Shown one piece after another: positions 7,893-16,890 of a stretch of DNA of 64,000 nt (the first letter of the stretch is position 1; each line of letters begins with the position of its first letter). This DNA comes from UBA10347 sp905182135 (lineage in GTDB: Bacteria > Actinomycetota > Acidimicrobiia > Acidimicrobiales > UBA10347). A program made the position numbers and the translations under genes. Under the pieces are notes generated by a model, which searched no databases, was not told the DNA's origin, and was given only the letters and a program-made list of their open reading frames with translations. The DNA is taken from the NCBI GenBank assembly GCA_963925805.1, contig CAWUSE010000022.1, positions 62,001 to 126,000 on the forward strand. The letters are read 5' to 3'.

Positions 7893-9205
7893 AGCTCGTC
7901 TTCTAACGGCTGGGTGAACAATGCGGTTGCTCGGACCTTGGCGATGCGCCACCGATCCATCTCGATCACTTCAAAGGACCACGCCCCCCAGCTAAACTGG
8001 TCGCCCAACATGGGGATGCGCTGCAACTGATCCAGAGCAAACCCCGCAACGGTTTCGAAGTCGCCCTCAGGGATAGCGAGTCCAGTGGCTTCTTCCAGTT
8101 CGTCGGGATGCATAGCGCCAGCGAGCACGAACTGGCCCTCGGCTACCTCTTGGACATCGCCAATGGTTCTAGGGTCGTGTTCGTCGTCGATCTCGCCGAC
8201 GATCTCTTCTACGATGTCTTCGATAGTGACGATGCCGGCGACGCCGCCATGTTCGTCGAGCACAAAGGCCAGATGGTGGTGATCGCTATACATTTCGTCG
8301 AGCAATGAGTCGAGTGCGCGAGCTTCGGGGACAACGAACGCTTCGGTCATGCGATCGCTGACGCTGACCATAGAGCGTTGGCCCGGAGCGACACCCAGGG
8401 CTGACTTGACGTGAACAACGCCGAGCACATCGTCGGTGTCATCGCCAATTACGGGAAAGCGTGAGTGGCCTGTCTCGCTCGACAGGCGACATACATCAGC
8501 GAGCGTGTGATCGCTCTCGACAACAGTGAGATCGACTCGTGGCACCAAGATGTCGCCGGCTGATTTCTCGGCGAAGCGGATGGTGCGGGTTAAACGGGTG
8601 ACGTCTTCGGGGTCGAGCGTGCCCTTCTCGCCCGAAGCGCGGATTACGAATTCAAGCTCACTCATCGAGGCGATGCCGTGTAGCTCGTCGCTCGGTTCCA
8701 TGCCTAGTTTCTTCACGATGCTGTCGGCCATGCCGTTCACGACCGTGACGATGGGTCGGACGATGAAGCCCCATACTGCGATGCCTCGGGCTAAGAACTT
8801 GAGCACCGGGAGTGGTTCGGCGATAGCCACGGTCTTAGGTACAACCTCGCCGAGTACGACCTGCAAAATATTCGCCAATGCAAAGGTGATGACCACAGTC
8901 AGCCAGCTCGATGTGTCTTCGCCAACGATCGGATCGATGAGGGGGCTGAGTAGCCGGCGGCCAACGGGTGCAGCGAGGAAGCCGAAGATCAACGACGAGA
9001 TCGTGATGCCGACCTGAGCAGCAGAAAGGTGGAACGAAAGCTCGGCGAGCAACTTCTGCACTGTCGGCCAAGGCTTCCTTGCCTCGGATGCATGCACCGC
9101 AACTTGAGCGCGGTCAACCGCGACCAAGGCGAACTCGTCGGCAACGAAGAACGCGTTGGCACCGATTAGGACGATGACAGCAATAAGAGACAGGGCGGTG
9201 CTCAA
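7889..9205 (-). CDS. CNNM/CBS/CorC_HlyC-domain membrane protein
   Basis: A 438-residue HlyC/CorC-family protein. The CNNM (DUF21) transmembrane domain covers about 1-190 (LIGANAFFVADEFALVAVDR; SAAQVGITISSLIFGFLA; VLGEVVPKTVAIAEP). Two CBS motifs follow at about 210-330, the second containing AFVLDEHGGVAGIVTIEDIVEE. The C-terminal 80 residues form a CorC_HlyC domain (TIGDVQEVAEGQFVLAGAMH ... GDFETVAGFALDQL). Family members are proposed cation exporters or regulators in the cytoplasmic membrane. It is the first gene of a coupled pair with its shorter paralogue, and the two may form a heteromer. It is divergent from the M23 gene, with 94 bases between them. Confidence 0.9.
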   Translation of the reverse strand: MSTALSLIAVIVLIGANAFFVADEFALVAVDRAQVAVHASEARKPWPTVQKLLAELSFHLSAAQVGITISSLIFGFLAAPVGRRLLSPLIDPIVGEDTSSWLTVVITFALANILQVVLGEVVPKTVAIAEPLPVLKFLARGIAVWGFIVRPIVTVVNGMADSIVKKLGMEPSDELHGIASMSELEFVIRASGEKGTLDPEDVTRLTRTIRFAEKSAGDILVPRVDLTVVESDHTLADVCRLSSETGHSRFPVIGDDTDDVLGVVHVKSALGVAPGQRSMVSVSDRMTEAFVVPEARALDSLLDEMYSDHHHLAFVLDEHGGVAGIVTIEDIVEEIVGEIDDEHDPRTIGDVQEVAEGQFVLAGAMHPDELEEATGLAIPEGDFETVAGFALDQLQRIPMLGDQFSWGAWSFEVIEMDRWRIAKVRATALFTQPLEDEL

Positions 9206-9299
9206 GAGAAGGCAGAGTGTAGATCTTCGTCGTAGCTGTCACGTTCTTCTTGACCACAACCGCGACCGGCGGTCGAGCTCGGCGATGTAACCTGGGCCG

Positions 9300-10580
9300 A
9301 TGCGTATGCGGCTCATGTTGGCTGTGGTGGCCGTGAGCCTGCTTTTGGTAACACCTGTCGACGCTCAAACGGACATGGACCGGGCCCGGCGCAACGTGAC
9401 CGCGGTGACCGAACGGCTTGAGTCGTTCCTCGAAGACCTGGACGCGACGCAGCGACGTGGCAATGAATTTGCAGGCCGGTACTGGCAGGTCCAAAGTGGC
9501 TTGGAAAAGCTGGACCTCGAGGTAGAAGCGACGCTGGCCTCTGCGGCGATGCTGGAGGTGGAGGTCGCAGATCTTCGCAACCAGGTAAAGATCATCGCAG
9601 TAGACCAATACATGAGCCAGGTCGATGATCTCAACGTTGGCAGCCACGGAAGCGAAGCTGACAGAGCGGCATCTGCGGCGCTCGCTCGCCTGGTTGTTGG
9701 CATTGATAATCAGGCGATCGACAAACTCGCCGCCGTGGGAGTCAAAGCAGACCGAGTCAGCGAAGAGCTCATGGCCCAGCGAGAAGAACAGGAAGCGACC
9801 CTCGCCGAAGTCGAAGCGACGCAGCAGTCAATCGCCAACGAACTCGAACGGCTTGCGTTACTTCGACAAGCGGTCGTGGTCGAACTCGTTGAGCTCAAAG
9901 AGGCCCTCGCTGTCATGGAACGGGCCGAGGCGGATCGTCGCGGGGTTGAAGCCGAGAAAGAACGCATTGCAGAGGAACGTCGCCGGGCCCAAGCAGCGGC
10001 AACAGCCGCAGCTGTGCTGGCTCGTCAGATTCCAACCCCAACCCCAGCCCCATCGCCAACGGTCGCCGTGGTTGCTGCTCGGTTACCAGATCCGACGGCG
10101 ACTGTGGTGCCGAATTCTCCGTTGCCCGATCCGACACCCACAGTGACGGTGGCGAACCCACAACCGAATACGCCGCTGCCAACAGGTGACGGCATCGTGT
10201 GCCCGCTCGCAGGTCCATTCACCCATGTTGATGACTTCAATGCGCCTCGCTCCGTCGGCGGTGTACACCGGGCCAACGACCTGATCTCGGCGCAGGGCAC
10301 GCCAGTACTCGCTGCAGCCTCCGGAACAATCGAACATCGAAACAGCAGTGTCGGAGGCTTGTCTGCCCATCTCAGAGGCGACAACGGTGACTACTATTTT
10401 TACACGCACCTGTTGGGCTACGAGAATGTCGGGGTGGGTTATGTAGCGGCTGGAACCGTTATTGGATACGTCGGGATGACAGGCAACGCTCCAATTCCGC
10501 ACCTTCACTTTGAGATCCACTCGGGTGGTTATGGAAACTATTCAAACCCATATGAGCGCGTTCGCGAGGCGTGTTTTTAG
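9300..10580 (+). CDS. Secreted coiled-coil M23 (LytM) peptidase-family protein
   Basis: A 426-residue exported protein. The signal peptide is MRMRLMLAVVAVSLLLVTPV with a likely cleavage after VDAQ. A long helical coiled coil spans about 25-240 (repeated EELMAQREEQEATLAEVEAT-type heptads). A Pro/Thr/Val-rich linker runs from about 243 to 295. The C-terminus is an M23 domain. Its zinc and catalytic motifs are present: HRAND (H-x3-D, near residues 323-327) and HLHFEIH (H-x-H, near 401). M23 enzymes cut peptidoglycan cross-bridges, and coiled-coil versions resemble EnvC/RipC-type activators at division sites. The exact target cannot be told. It stands alone between two reverse-strand genes. Confidence 0.85.
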   Translation: MRMRLMLAVVAVSLLLVTPVDAQTDMDRARRNVTAVTERLESFLEDLDATQRRGNEFAGRYWQVQSGLEKLDLEVEATLASAAMLEVEVADLRNQVKIIAVDQYMSQVDDLNVGSHGSEADRAASAALARLVVGIDNQAIDKLAAVGVKADRVSEELMAQREEQEATLAEVEATQQSIANELERLALLRQAVVVELVELKEALAVMERAEADRRGVEAEKERIAEERRRAQAAATAAAVLARQIPTPTPAPSPTVAVVAARLPDPTATVVPNSPLPDPTPTVTVANPQPNTPLPTGDGIVCPLAGPFTHVDDFNAPRSVGGVHRANDLISAQGTPVLAAASGTIEHRNSSVGGLSAHLRGDNGDYYFYTHLLGYENVGVGYVAAGTVIGYVGMTGNAPIPHLHFEIHSGGYGNYSNPYERVREACF

Positions 10581-10672
10581 GACATCATTGAGGAATGGCT
10601 GTCGTATGCCGAGATGGCGCATCTGACCGGCGCAGAGCGATTGGCTTACGCCCGGTTTGTTAGCTTCTGTCG

Positions 10673-11440
10673 TTAGAAGCCGGTGGCGTGGAAGCCGCCG
10701 TCGACGTGCACGATTTCACCGGTAGTGGCGGTGAAAAAATCGCTGAGCATAGCGACGGTGGTGCGAGCGACAGGTTCGGTGTTGTTTTGATCCCAACCCA
10801 GCGGGGCTCGATCGGTCCATGCTTCTTCAAGATCACTGAATCCAGGGATCGACTTGGCGGCGATCGAACGAATCGGCCCAGCTGAAACCAGATTGACTCG
10901 AATCCCCTGTGATCCCAGGTTCTTTGCTAGGTATCGCGAGGTGGATTCGAATGCCGCCTTTGCAACACCCATCCAGTTGTACGCGGGCCACGCCACGCTG
11001 GCGTCGAAGTCCATGCCTACGATGGACCCGCCGTTCGGCATAAGCGGCACCACGACCTCGGCCAGTGTCTTGAGTGAGTAGGCCGAGATCTCGAGAGCAA
11101 CCGAAACGTCTTCCCATGGTGCATCCATGAACTCGCCGCCCAGGCACGACTCGGGAGCGAAGCCAATGGCATGGACAGCCCCGTCGATAGTGCCGTAGTC
11201 ATCGGCCAGCGTTTTGCTCAGGTTCTGCACCTGTTCTGGGTCGGTGACGTCGAATTCAAACACGGGCGGTTCACTGTCGAGCTTGCGGGCGGTGCGCTTG
11301 GTCAAGCTCAACCCGCGGCCAGCGCCGGTCAAGATGACCTCGGCTCCTTCCTGCTGGGCAGTCTTTGCAACCCCAAACGCAATCGAGGAGTCGGTGAGGA
11401 CGCCCGTCACAAGAATTCGTTTACCGTCAAGAATGCCCAT
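10673..11440 (-). CDS. fabI: Enoyl-[acyl-carrier-protein] reductase (NADH), InhA-like
   Basis: A 255-residue short-chain dehydrogenase of the FabI/InhA class, which reduces the trans-2 double bond in the last step of fatty-acid elongation. The N-terminal nucleotide site is GKRILVTGVLTDSSIAFGVA, the atypical Rossmann motif of FabI. The catalytic Tyr-Lys pair lies in PAYNWMGVAKAAFES, spaced Y-x6-K as in InhA. VSAGPIRSIAAKSIPGF and GEIVHVDGGFHATGF complete the family signature. Similarity to InhA in the active-site segment fits an actinobacterium. No clear ribosome-binding site precedes the ATG. A TAGAT element a few bases before it would allow a leaderless transcript; this is only a suggestion. 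It is divergent from the ligase gene. Confidence 0.9.
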   Translation of the reverse strand: MGILDGKRILVTGVLTDSSIAFGVAKTAQQEGAEVILTGAGRGLSLTKRTARKLDSEPPVFEFDVTDPEQVQNLSKTLADDYGTIDGAVHAIGFAPESCLGGEFMDAPWEDVSVALEISAYSLKTLAEVVVPLMPNGGSIVGMDFDASVAWPAYNWMGVAKAAFESTSRYLAKNLGSQGIRVNLVSAGPIRSIAAKSIPGFSDLEEAWTDRAPLGWDQNNTEPVARTTVAMLSDFFTATTGEIVHVDGGFHATGF

Positions 11441-11545
11441 AGTGCGATCTAATCTAGTGCGTGGGACAACTCTGCAACGGCAAGTCGGTTGTTCGGCCCA
11501 CTGGCCACTACTCTTGCTGTCGTGGTTAGCACCGAACAGTCGTCA

Positions 11546-12661
11546 ATGATGCTCTATGACACGAAGGCGCGGGCCGTGATCCCGTTCGAGCCTGGACCGA
11601 TAGCGACGATGTACACATGTGGCATTACGCCCTACGACTCGTCGCATCTGGGCCACGCAACCGCGTACTTGACGTACGACGTCTTGCAGCGGCGGTTACG
11701 TGACCGAGGCCACGAGACTCGTTGCGTGCGCAACTACACCGACGTCGACGACGATATTTTGCGCAAGGCACGCGAGCTCGGGGTTCACTACCTTGACCTG
11801 GCCGCAAGCCAGATAGCGGTATTCGATCGCGATATGACCGCACTTGGTCTCATTGAGCCCTACAGCGCTCCTCGGGCCACGTCGGCAATTGCCGACATCC
11901 GACGTTTGATCGGTCAAGTCCTCGACAACGGCCACGCCTATCAGGCCGGCGGTGCCGTGTACTTCAGCGTCAGTACTTTTGACGGCTTCGGCAGCGTCAG
12001 CGGTTATGACCGTGAAAAAATGCTCGAGCTTGCTGCCGAACACGGAGGCAATCCAGGTGATCCAAACAAACGCGATCCGCTCGACTTCATTCTGTGGCAG
12101 CCGTCAGCACCCGACGAACCCGCATGGGACTCCCTTTGGGGTCCGGGTCGGCCGGGATGGCACATCGAGTGCTCGGCGCTGGCAATGCGTGAACTCGACA
12201 GCCCAACGATTGATCTGCACGGCGGCGGTAGCGACCTAGTTTTCCCACACCACGAATGTGAATCGGCCCAAAGCGAGGCTGCCTCCGGGGAACCGTTCGT
12301 CACCCATTGGATGCATCAGGCCATGGTGCGCATGGACGGCGAAAAGATGAGTAAGTCGCTGGGAAACCTGGTCTTCGTGCATGATCTGCTCGACGAAGGC
12401 TACGAGGCTGGCGCTATCCGTCTCGGGGTGCTCAAGCATCACTACCGTGACGAATGGTCATGGAGCAATTCGCTGATGCCCGACGCTGCGCAGCAGCTTA
12501 AGCATTGGAAGGCTGCCGGCGAAGGGGATGCTGGCCTTGCCCAGGTGCGCGCTGCACTCGACAACGATTTGGATACGCCAGCTGCGGTAGCAGCGATTGA
12601 TACGGCAGCCGAGACCGGGGGCGTTTCTCAAGCGGCCGCGCTGCTCGGGATCTTGTTTTAG
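11546..12661 (+). CDS. mshC: CysRS-like ligase, probably mycothiol ligase MshC
   Basis: A class I aminoacyl-tRNA-synthetase-type protein of about 371 residues, with YTCGITPYDSSHLGHATAYL, GWHIECSALAM, HGGGSDLVFPHHE and KMSKS. It is clearly of the CysRS family. Two things favour MshC, which joins cysteine to GlcN-inositol in mycothiol synthesis. The first is the CGITPYD form of the HIGH-region motif; CysRS usually has CGPTVYD. The second is the short length: it ends soon after the helical bundle begins and lacks the C-terminal anticodon-binding domain. Zinc ligands are the Cys of CGITP, the Cys of WHIEC and the HHE segment. The frame opens at TTG 11489; GTG 11522 is another possible start. A true cysS cannot be fully excluded. 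Confidence 0.72.
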   Translation: MMLYDTKARAVIPFEPGPIATMYTCGITPYDSSHLGHATAYLTYDVLQRRLRDRGHETRCVRNYTDVDDDILRKARELGVHYLDLAASQIAVFDRDMTALGLIEPYSAPRATSAIADIRRLIGQVLDNGHAYQAGGAVYFSVSTFDGFGSVSGYDREKMLELAAEHGGNPGDPNKRDPLDFILWQPSAPDEPAWDSLWGPGRPGWHIECSALAMRELDSPTIDLHGGGSDLVFPHHECESAQSEAASGEPFVTHWMHQAMVRMDGEKMSKSLGNLVFVHDLLDEGYEAGAIRLGVLKHHYRDEWSWSNSLMPDAAQQLKHWKAAGEGDAGLAQVRAALDNDLDTPAAVAAIDTAAETGGVSQAAALLGILF

Positions 12662-13054
12662 CGGGCTCCGTTGTTCAGACGTCGTGCGCGTCAGTAGCCG
12701 AGCGGGCCTATTTTTGGCGGATGTTCGACCTGAGGATCATCGGCCTGGAGTACTTGTTGGCCGGCGGGCCGGCAACATTGTCGGCAATTACCCGTCGGTG
12801 CTTGACTCGGCCACGATCAGTTGCAGGCAACCACTCCACGCCGATAAGCACGGCGATCAGGGCAGCGACCCTATAGCGTTCCGCAACCGACCTCTTGAAC
12901 ACATGACTCGCCACTGAACCGCGGCTTCGCTTCGCTCGGCATGCACTGCGGGTCGGGTGTAACGCAACCTGCAAGCGCTCGATTGTCGGAGTAGCTGGGA
13001 CGGGAGTGGAAAGACGGCTGGCGAGCGGGGGGTGGGCCTGTAGGCTCAACGGCT
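12662..13054. other. Intergenic stretch before thrS with no recognised gene
   Basis: These 393 bases contain short open frames on both strands, none with a recognisable product or consistent codon use. No T-box specifier or antiterminator sequence (AGGGTGGNACCGCG type) is seen upstream of thrS. The start of thrS is close to a GGGGGGTGGG run. Confidence 0.5.
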
Positions 13055-15016
13055 ATGTCGAGCATTGTTGTTCAGCTTCCTGACGGGTCCGAGCGAGAGC
13101 TTCCCACAGGTGCCACCGCAGCCGACCTGGCTGCCGATATCGGTCCTGGCTTAGCCAAGGCGGCGTTAATCGCCACCGTCGACGGCCAGGAACGAGACCT
13201 GAACACTGAGTTGACTAGCGGCGCCGTCGTGGCGCTTATCACCGACTCGTCTGACGCAGGTCTCGAGACGATTCGCCACTCGACGTCACACGTGCTGGCT
13301 CAGGCGGTGCTGGAGCTATGGTCTGGCGCCACGTTTGCGATCGGCCCACCGATCGAACATGGCTTCTACTACGACTTCGAACTTCCTGAGGGTGCCACGT
13401 TCACCGACGAAGACCTTGACCGTATCGACACCAAGATGCGCGACATCATCGCTGCGGACCAGCCGTTCATCCGCGGCGAGGTCAGTGCTGCCAAAGGTCT
13501 TGAGATGTTCGCCGACCACAAGTACAAGCGCGAGACCATCGAACGCGTCACCGGTGCCGAAGACACTGAACTGGCCACCGAGGTCGGGTCCGACGGCACC
13601 GTAAGCTATTACCGCAACAGCGACAGCTTCGTCGACCTATGCCTGGGTCCTCATGTTCCAAGTACCGGGCGTCTTGGTCACTTCAAGCTCATGTCGGTTG
13701 CGGGTGCGTACTGGCGTGGTCGCGAAAACGAGCCGATGCTGCAACGGATCTATGGCACGGCATGGTCATCGAAGAAGCAGCTGAAGCAGCACCTTCATCG
13801 TCTTGAAGAAGCCGCCAAGCGTGATCACCGCAAGCTTGCCAACGAACTCGATTTGGTGTCATGGCCACAAGAGCTCGGGCCTGGCTTGGCGGTCTGGCAT
13901 CCAAAGGGCGCTCTCGTTCGCAAGATCATCGAGGACTACAGCCGAGACCGTCACGAAAATGGCGGCTATCAGTTTGCGTTCTCACCTCATATTGCCAAGG
14001 CAAACCTGTGGGAGACCAGCGGGCATCTCGATTTTTACGCCGACAGCATGTACCCGCCGATGGAACTCGACGGGGCCACGTATTACCCCAAGCCAATGAA
14101 CTGTCCTTTCCATGTGATGATCTACAAGTCGTCACAGCGCAGTTATCGCGATCTTCCGATGCGGATCTTCGAACTGGGCACTGTCTATCGCTACGAGCTC
14201 AGTGGGGCGATTCACGGTCTGTTGCGCAGCCGTGGCTTCACCCAGGACGACAGCCATATCTTCTGCACACGCGAAGATATGCAGAGCGAACTCGCATCAC
14301 TTCTCACGTTCGTGCTGTCGGTCCTCAAGGCATTCGGCTTCGACGATTTCCAGGCCAAGCTTTCGACTCGTCCACCTGAAAAATCTGTAGGCGACGACGA
14401 AATTTGGGAGGCAGCCACCGAGGGCCTGCGAGCTGCACTCGACACCGCCGGACTCGACTACATCGTCGAGGAAGGTGGGGGTGCGTTCTACGGCCCCAAG
14501 ATCGACGTCGATGTCAAGGATGCCATCGGGCGGGATTGGCAGCTCTCGACGATTCAGGCGGACTTCAATTTGCCCGAACGTTTCGACCTTGAATATGTGG
14601 CCAGTGACGGCGAACGTAAACGCCCAGTCATGATTCACCGAGCGCTATTTGGAAGCGTTGAGCGTTTCTTCGGTGTACTGCTCGAGCACTACGCAGGTGC
14701 GTTCCCCGTATGGCTCGCCCCAATGCAGGTGCAGGTTCTCCCGGTTGCCGCAGCACATGATGACTATGCTTTCGAAGTCGCAGCACAGCTGAAGAGCGGC
14801 GGTTATCGCGTCGAGGTTATTGCAGCGACCGATCCGTTGGGCAAGCGAGTCCGCGCGGGCAAGACAGCCAAACTGCCCTACGTGCTCGTCGTCGGCGACG
14901 ACGATGCAGCCAACGGCACCGTTGGTGTCAACGCCCGAGGCCAAGAAGTCGAGCGTGACGTCAAAGTTGAAGACTTCCAGGCTCGCCTGGCCGACGACGT
15001 GCTCACCCACGCGTAG
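13055..15016 (+). CDS. thrS: Threonyl-tRNA synthetase
   Basis: A 653-residue class II synthetase that charges tRNA-Thr. The N-terminal 60 residues are a TGS domain (PDGSERELPTGATAADLA). Next comes the second additional (editing) domain with STSHVLAQAVLELW and the zinc-like HxxxH/Cys pattern (DLCLGPHVPSTG). The catalytic core contains PMNCPFHVMIYK, whose Cys binds the active-site zinc, RSRGFTQDDSHIFC (motif 2 region) and HRALFGSVERFFGVLLEH (motif 3). The last 100 residues form the anticodon-binding domain. Length and order match the family. It is followed after 8 bases by the HIT gene, the same order as in mycobacteria. Confidence 0.95.
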   Translation: MSSIVVQLPDGSERELPTGATAADLAADIGPGLAKAALIATVDGQERDLNTELTSGAVVALITDSSDAGLETIRHSTSHVLAQAVLELWSGATFAIGPPIEHGFYYDFELPEGATFTDEDLDRIDTKMRDIIAADQPFIRGEVSAAKGLEMFADHKYKRETIERVTGAEDTELATEVGSDGTVSYYRNSDSFVDLCLGPHVPSTGRLGHFKLMSVAGAYWRGRENEPMLQRIYGTAWSSKKQLKQHLHRLEEAAKRDHRKLANELDLVSWPQELGPGLAVWHPKGALVRKIIEDYSRDRHENGGYQFAFSPHIAKANLWETSGHLDFYADSMYPPMELDGATYYPKPMNCPFHVMIYKSSQRSYRDLPMRIFELGTVYRYELSGAIHGLLRSRGFTQDDSHIFCTREDMQSELASLLTFVLSVLKAFGFDDFQAKLSTRPPEKSVGDDEIWEAATEGLRAALDTAGLDYIVEEGGGAFYGPKIDVDVKDAIGRDWQLSTIQADFNLPERFDLEYVASDGERKRPVMIHRALFGSVERFFGVLLEHYAGAFPVWLAPMQVQVLPVAAAHDDYAFEVAAQLKSGGYRVEVIAATDPLGKRVRAGKTAKLPYVLVVGDDDAANGTVGVNARGQEVERDVKVEDFQARLADDVLTHA

Positions 15017-15024
15017 GTCGCAAC

Positions 15025-15528
15025 ATGCTCGAACGATTGTGGGCCGGTTGGCGCATCGCCTTCCTCGAAGGCAAGAACGTGCCCGACAATGTTCCTGCCG
15101 AGGCCGAAGGCACGCTCTTCGAGCGGATTTTGGCGTCAGACGACGATGAAGCTGCTGCGATAATTCATCGTGGCACGCTCGTCTCCGTCATCCTGAACAT
15201 CTATCCCTATGGCAGCGGTCACATGCTGGTCGTGCCCAACCGGGGTGTTGAAAAGCTCAGCCAGCTGTCGACTGGCGAGTCCCGCGAGTTGTGGGACACC
15301 GTGCAGCATGCGGTCGGTGTCGCTGAGACGGTCTATCGACCAAGTGGGATAAACGTCGGACTGAACCAGGGGCGAGCTGGCGGTGCCAGTGTGCCCGACC
15401 ACCTCCATGTGCACGTGCTGCCCCGCTGGGAAGCCGATACCAACTTCATGACCGCCATCGCCGAAACTCGCGTCTTGCCGGAGCCCCTTGAAGAATCGAT
15501 CCGTAAACTTCGCGCTGGCTGGGAGTAG
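15025..15528 (+). CDS. HIT-family nucleotide hydrolase/phosphorylase
   Basis: A 167-residue histidine-triad protein. The active-site motif is DHLHVHVLPRW (H-x-H-x-H) near residues 129-136. The upstream strands VSVILNIYPYGSGHMLVVPN and the helix following are typical of the Ap4A phosphorylase-like HIT branch found next to thrS and pgsA in actinobacteria. It probably acts on dinucleoside polyphosphates or nucleotide adducts such as AMP-linked by-products of tRNA synthetases. The exact substrate is not determined by the sequence. It starts 8 bases after the thrS stop and is probably co-transcribed with it. Confidence 0.88.
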   Translation: MLERLWAGWRIAFLEGKNVPDNVPAEAEGTLFERILASDDDEAAAIIHRGTLVSVILNIYPYGSGHMLVVPNRGVEKLSQLSTGESRELWDTVQHAVGVAETVYRPSGINVGLNQGRAGGASVPDHLHVHVLPRWEADTNFMTAIAETRVLPEPLEESIRKLRAGWE

Positions 15529-16368
15529 TCCGGACTCGTTGTTACGCGATGAATCAGCCCAGGCTGAGATCGAAAATTATTGCTCATTGTCGAATGAATG
15601 CAGGTGCGAATGAATAGTGGCTCGCTGAGTTCGAGGCCGCTGTCGTCCAACGTGTCTCTTTCGACAGTGCGGGCTGCAGCAATGATGTAGGCGAGCGGTC
15701 TCAGTACTTCGGAACGAGAGTCAGAATTGCATCGCTCGAAGCCGTAGTTAGTCACTCCTGGGTTGACCATGATTGTCGGTAGAAGATGAGTCGCGACTGC
15801 TGGTCGGAGCGACACCTTTCGCCATCGATGTTCCCGCGCAAGAAATAGACGATGTTGTACTCCGAATTGGCCCTCTGCGGCCGTTGCATTCGAGAAGAAA
15901 AAAGGGTCACTTCGCACGAATCGTGAGACACGGTGTTGTTGGGGCTAAAGCGACTGTCGAGGCGGAAGCAACTATAGAGAAGAGCGAAGGGTGACTGTTC
16001 ACCGGCTACCTCGGTCAAATGATGAAAGCCTGTAGCGCGACGGTGGACCAGTTCAGCGATCTCGGGAGAAGCGCCAAGAGCTCGATTTCGCGTAAGAACT
16101 CGGCACCTTTGCCAAATGACTCGGTGTGTACACGGGCAATCGTTACGCGGCCCTGAACGATGTCTGACAGCGCTTCATCAAGCTGTCCCGCATCGATGGC
16201 AGCGGCCAAAGTAGGTGTTTTGAGTGTCTTCTAGTTCGTCCACCGAAGCCTAATACTTGATTCTCTCGCTGTTTAGGAACAGGCTTCAACAGTGCCACAG
16301 CCTCACAAGTCACCAGGTAGTCCAAGGACAATCGCCGCTGGCGCCGTTACAAGCAATAACGTGACGGT
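15529..16368. other. 840-base stretch without an intact gene, possibly decayed
   Basis: This gap is unusually long for the window and slightly richer in AT. Short open frames occur, mostly on the reverse strand. One reads MAAAIDAGQLDEALSDIVQG (16209 downwards), and another reads LRPLAYIIAAARTVERDTLD (around 15700). They sit in different frames interrupted by stops and match nothing I recognise. The pattern suits remnants of lost genes. In mycobacteria the HIT gene is followed directly by pgsA, so an insertion and decay here is plausible. Confidence 0.4.
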
Positions 16369-16890
16369 GTGAGCGAAGCGAACGAGGCCGAGACCGAGAC
16401 ACTAGATGGCGGCGACGTCCGAGATGAGTTGCCCGAGGACCTGAATGCCAGCGAATTCGTTGGCCCATACATGTTCCCGAACAACAATCGTCGGCGTATC
16501 CCCGGTGTTCTCTACATCGTCATCGGCACTATCTTTGTGTTACTCCATCTGCTCGTCGGTGACTCACCAATGGTGAATGCGGGCTGGGCATGGGGTGGCG
16601 GTGCTTTGATCGTCATTGGCCTGTACAACCTGGTCGCTGGGTGGAATTTGAACATCGACGAAAATGATGCACTGGTAGAAGCGACCCGCGCTGTTGGCTT
16701 CCCGGTAGGTCACGCGTCAGCTCAACTTGGTTGGCGAGGCTGGTTCAGCCGCCCCACATGGCGCATCCTGTTGTACTCAAACGAGCCGCAACCCGACAAG
16801 CGTGGTCTCGTGCTCATCGACGGCAATGACGGCGAAGTCCTCGACACGATTGTCGAGAACAACCCTGAAGACTGGAGCCAGTATGTTTGA
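16369..16890 (+). CDS. Small two-helix membrane protein upstream of pgsA
   Basis: A 173-residue protein of unknown function starting at GTG 16369. Residues 1-35 are acidic. Two transmembrane helices follow, near 45-65 (GVLYIVIGTIFVLLHLLV) and 72-92 (AWGGGALIVIGLYNLVAGW). The cytoplasmic-type tail (LGWRGWFSRPTWRILLYSNE ... DGNDGEVLDTIVE) is well ordered. Its stop overlaps the pgsA start by eight bases, so it should be translated together with the phosphatidylinositol genes. This suggests a role at the membrane in that pathway, but that is inference from position only. Confidence 0.75.
   Translation: MSEANEAETETLDGGDVRDELPEDLNASEFVGPYMFPNNNRRRIPGVLYIVIGTIFVLLHLLVGDSPMVNAGWAWGGGALIVIGLYNLVAGWNLNIDENDALVEATRAVGFPVGHASAQLGWRGWFSRPTWRILLYSNEPQPDKRGLVLIDGNDGEVLDTIVENNPEDWSQYV

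Noticed and set aside
12662..13054. Possible T-box leader for thrS
   Set aside because: The conserved antiterminator sequence and a downstream terminator are both absent.
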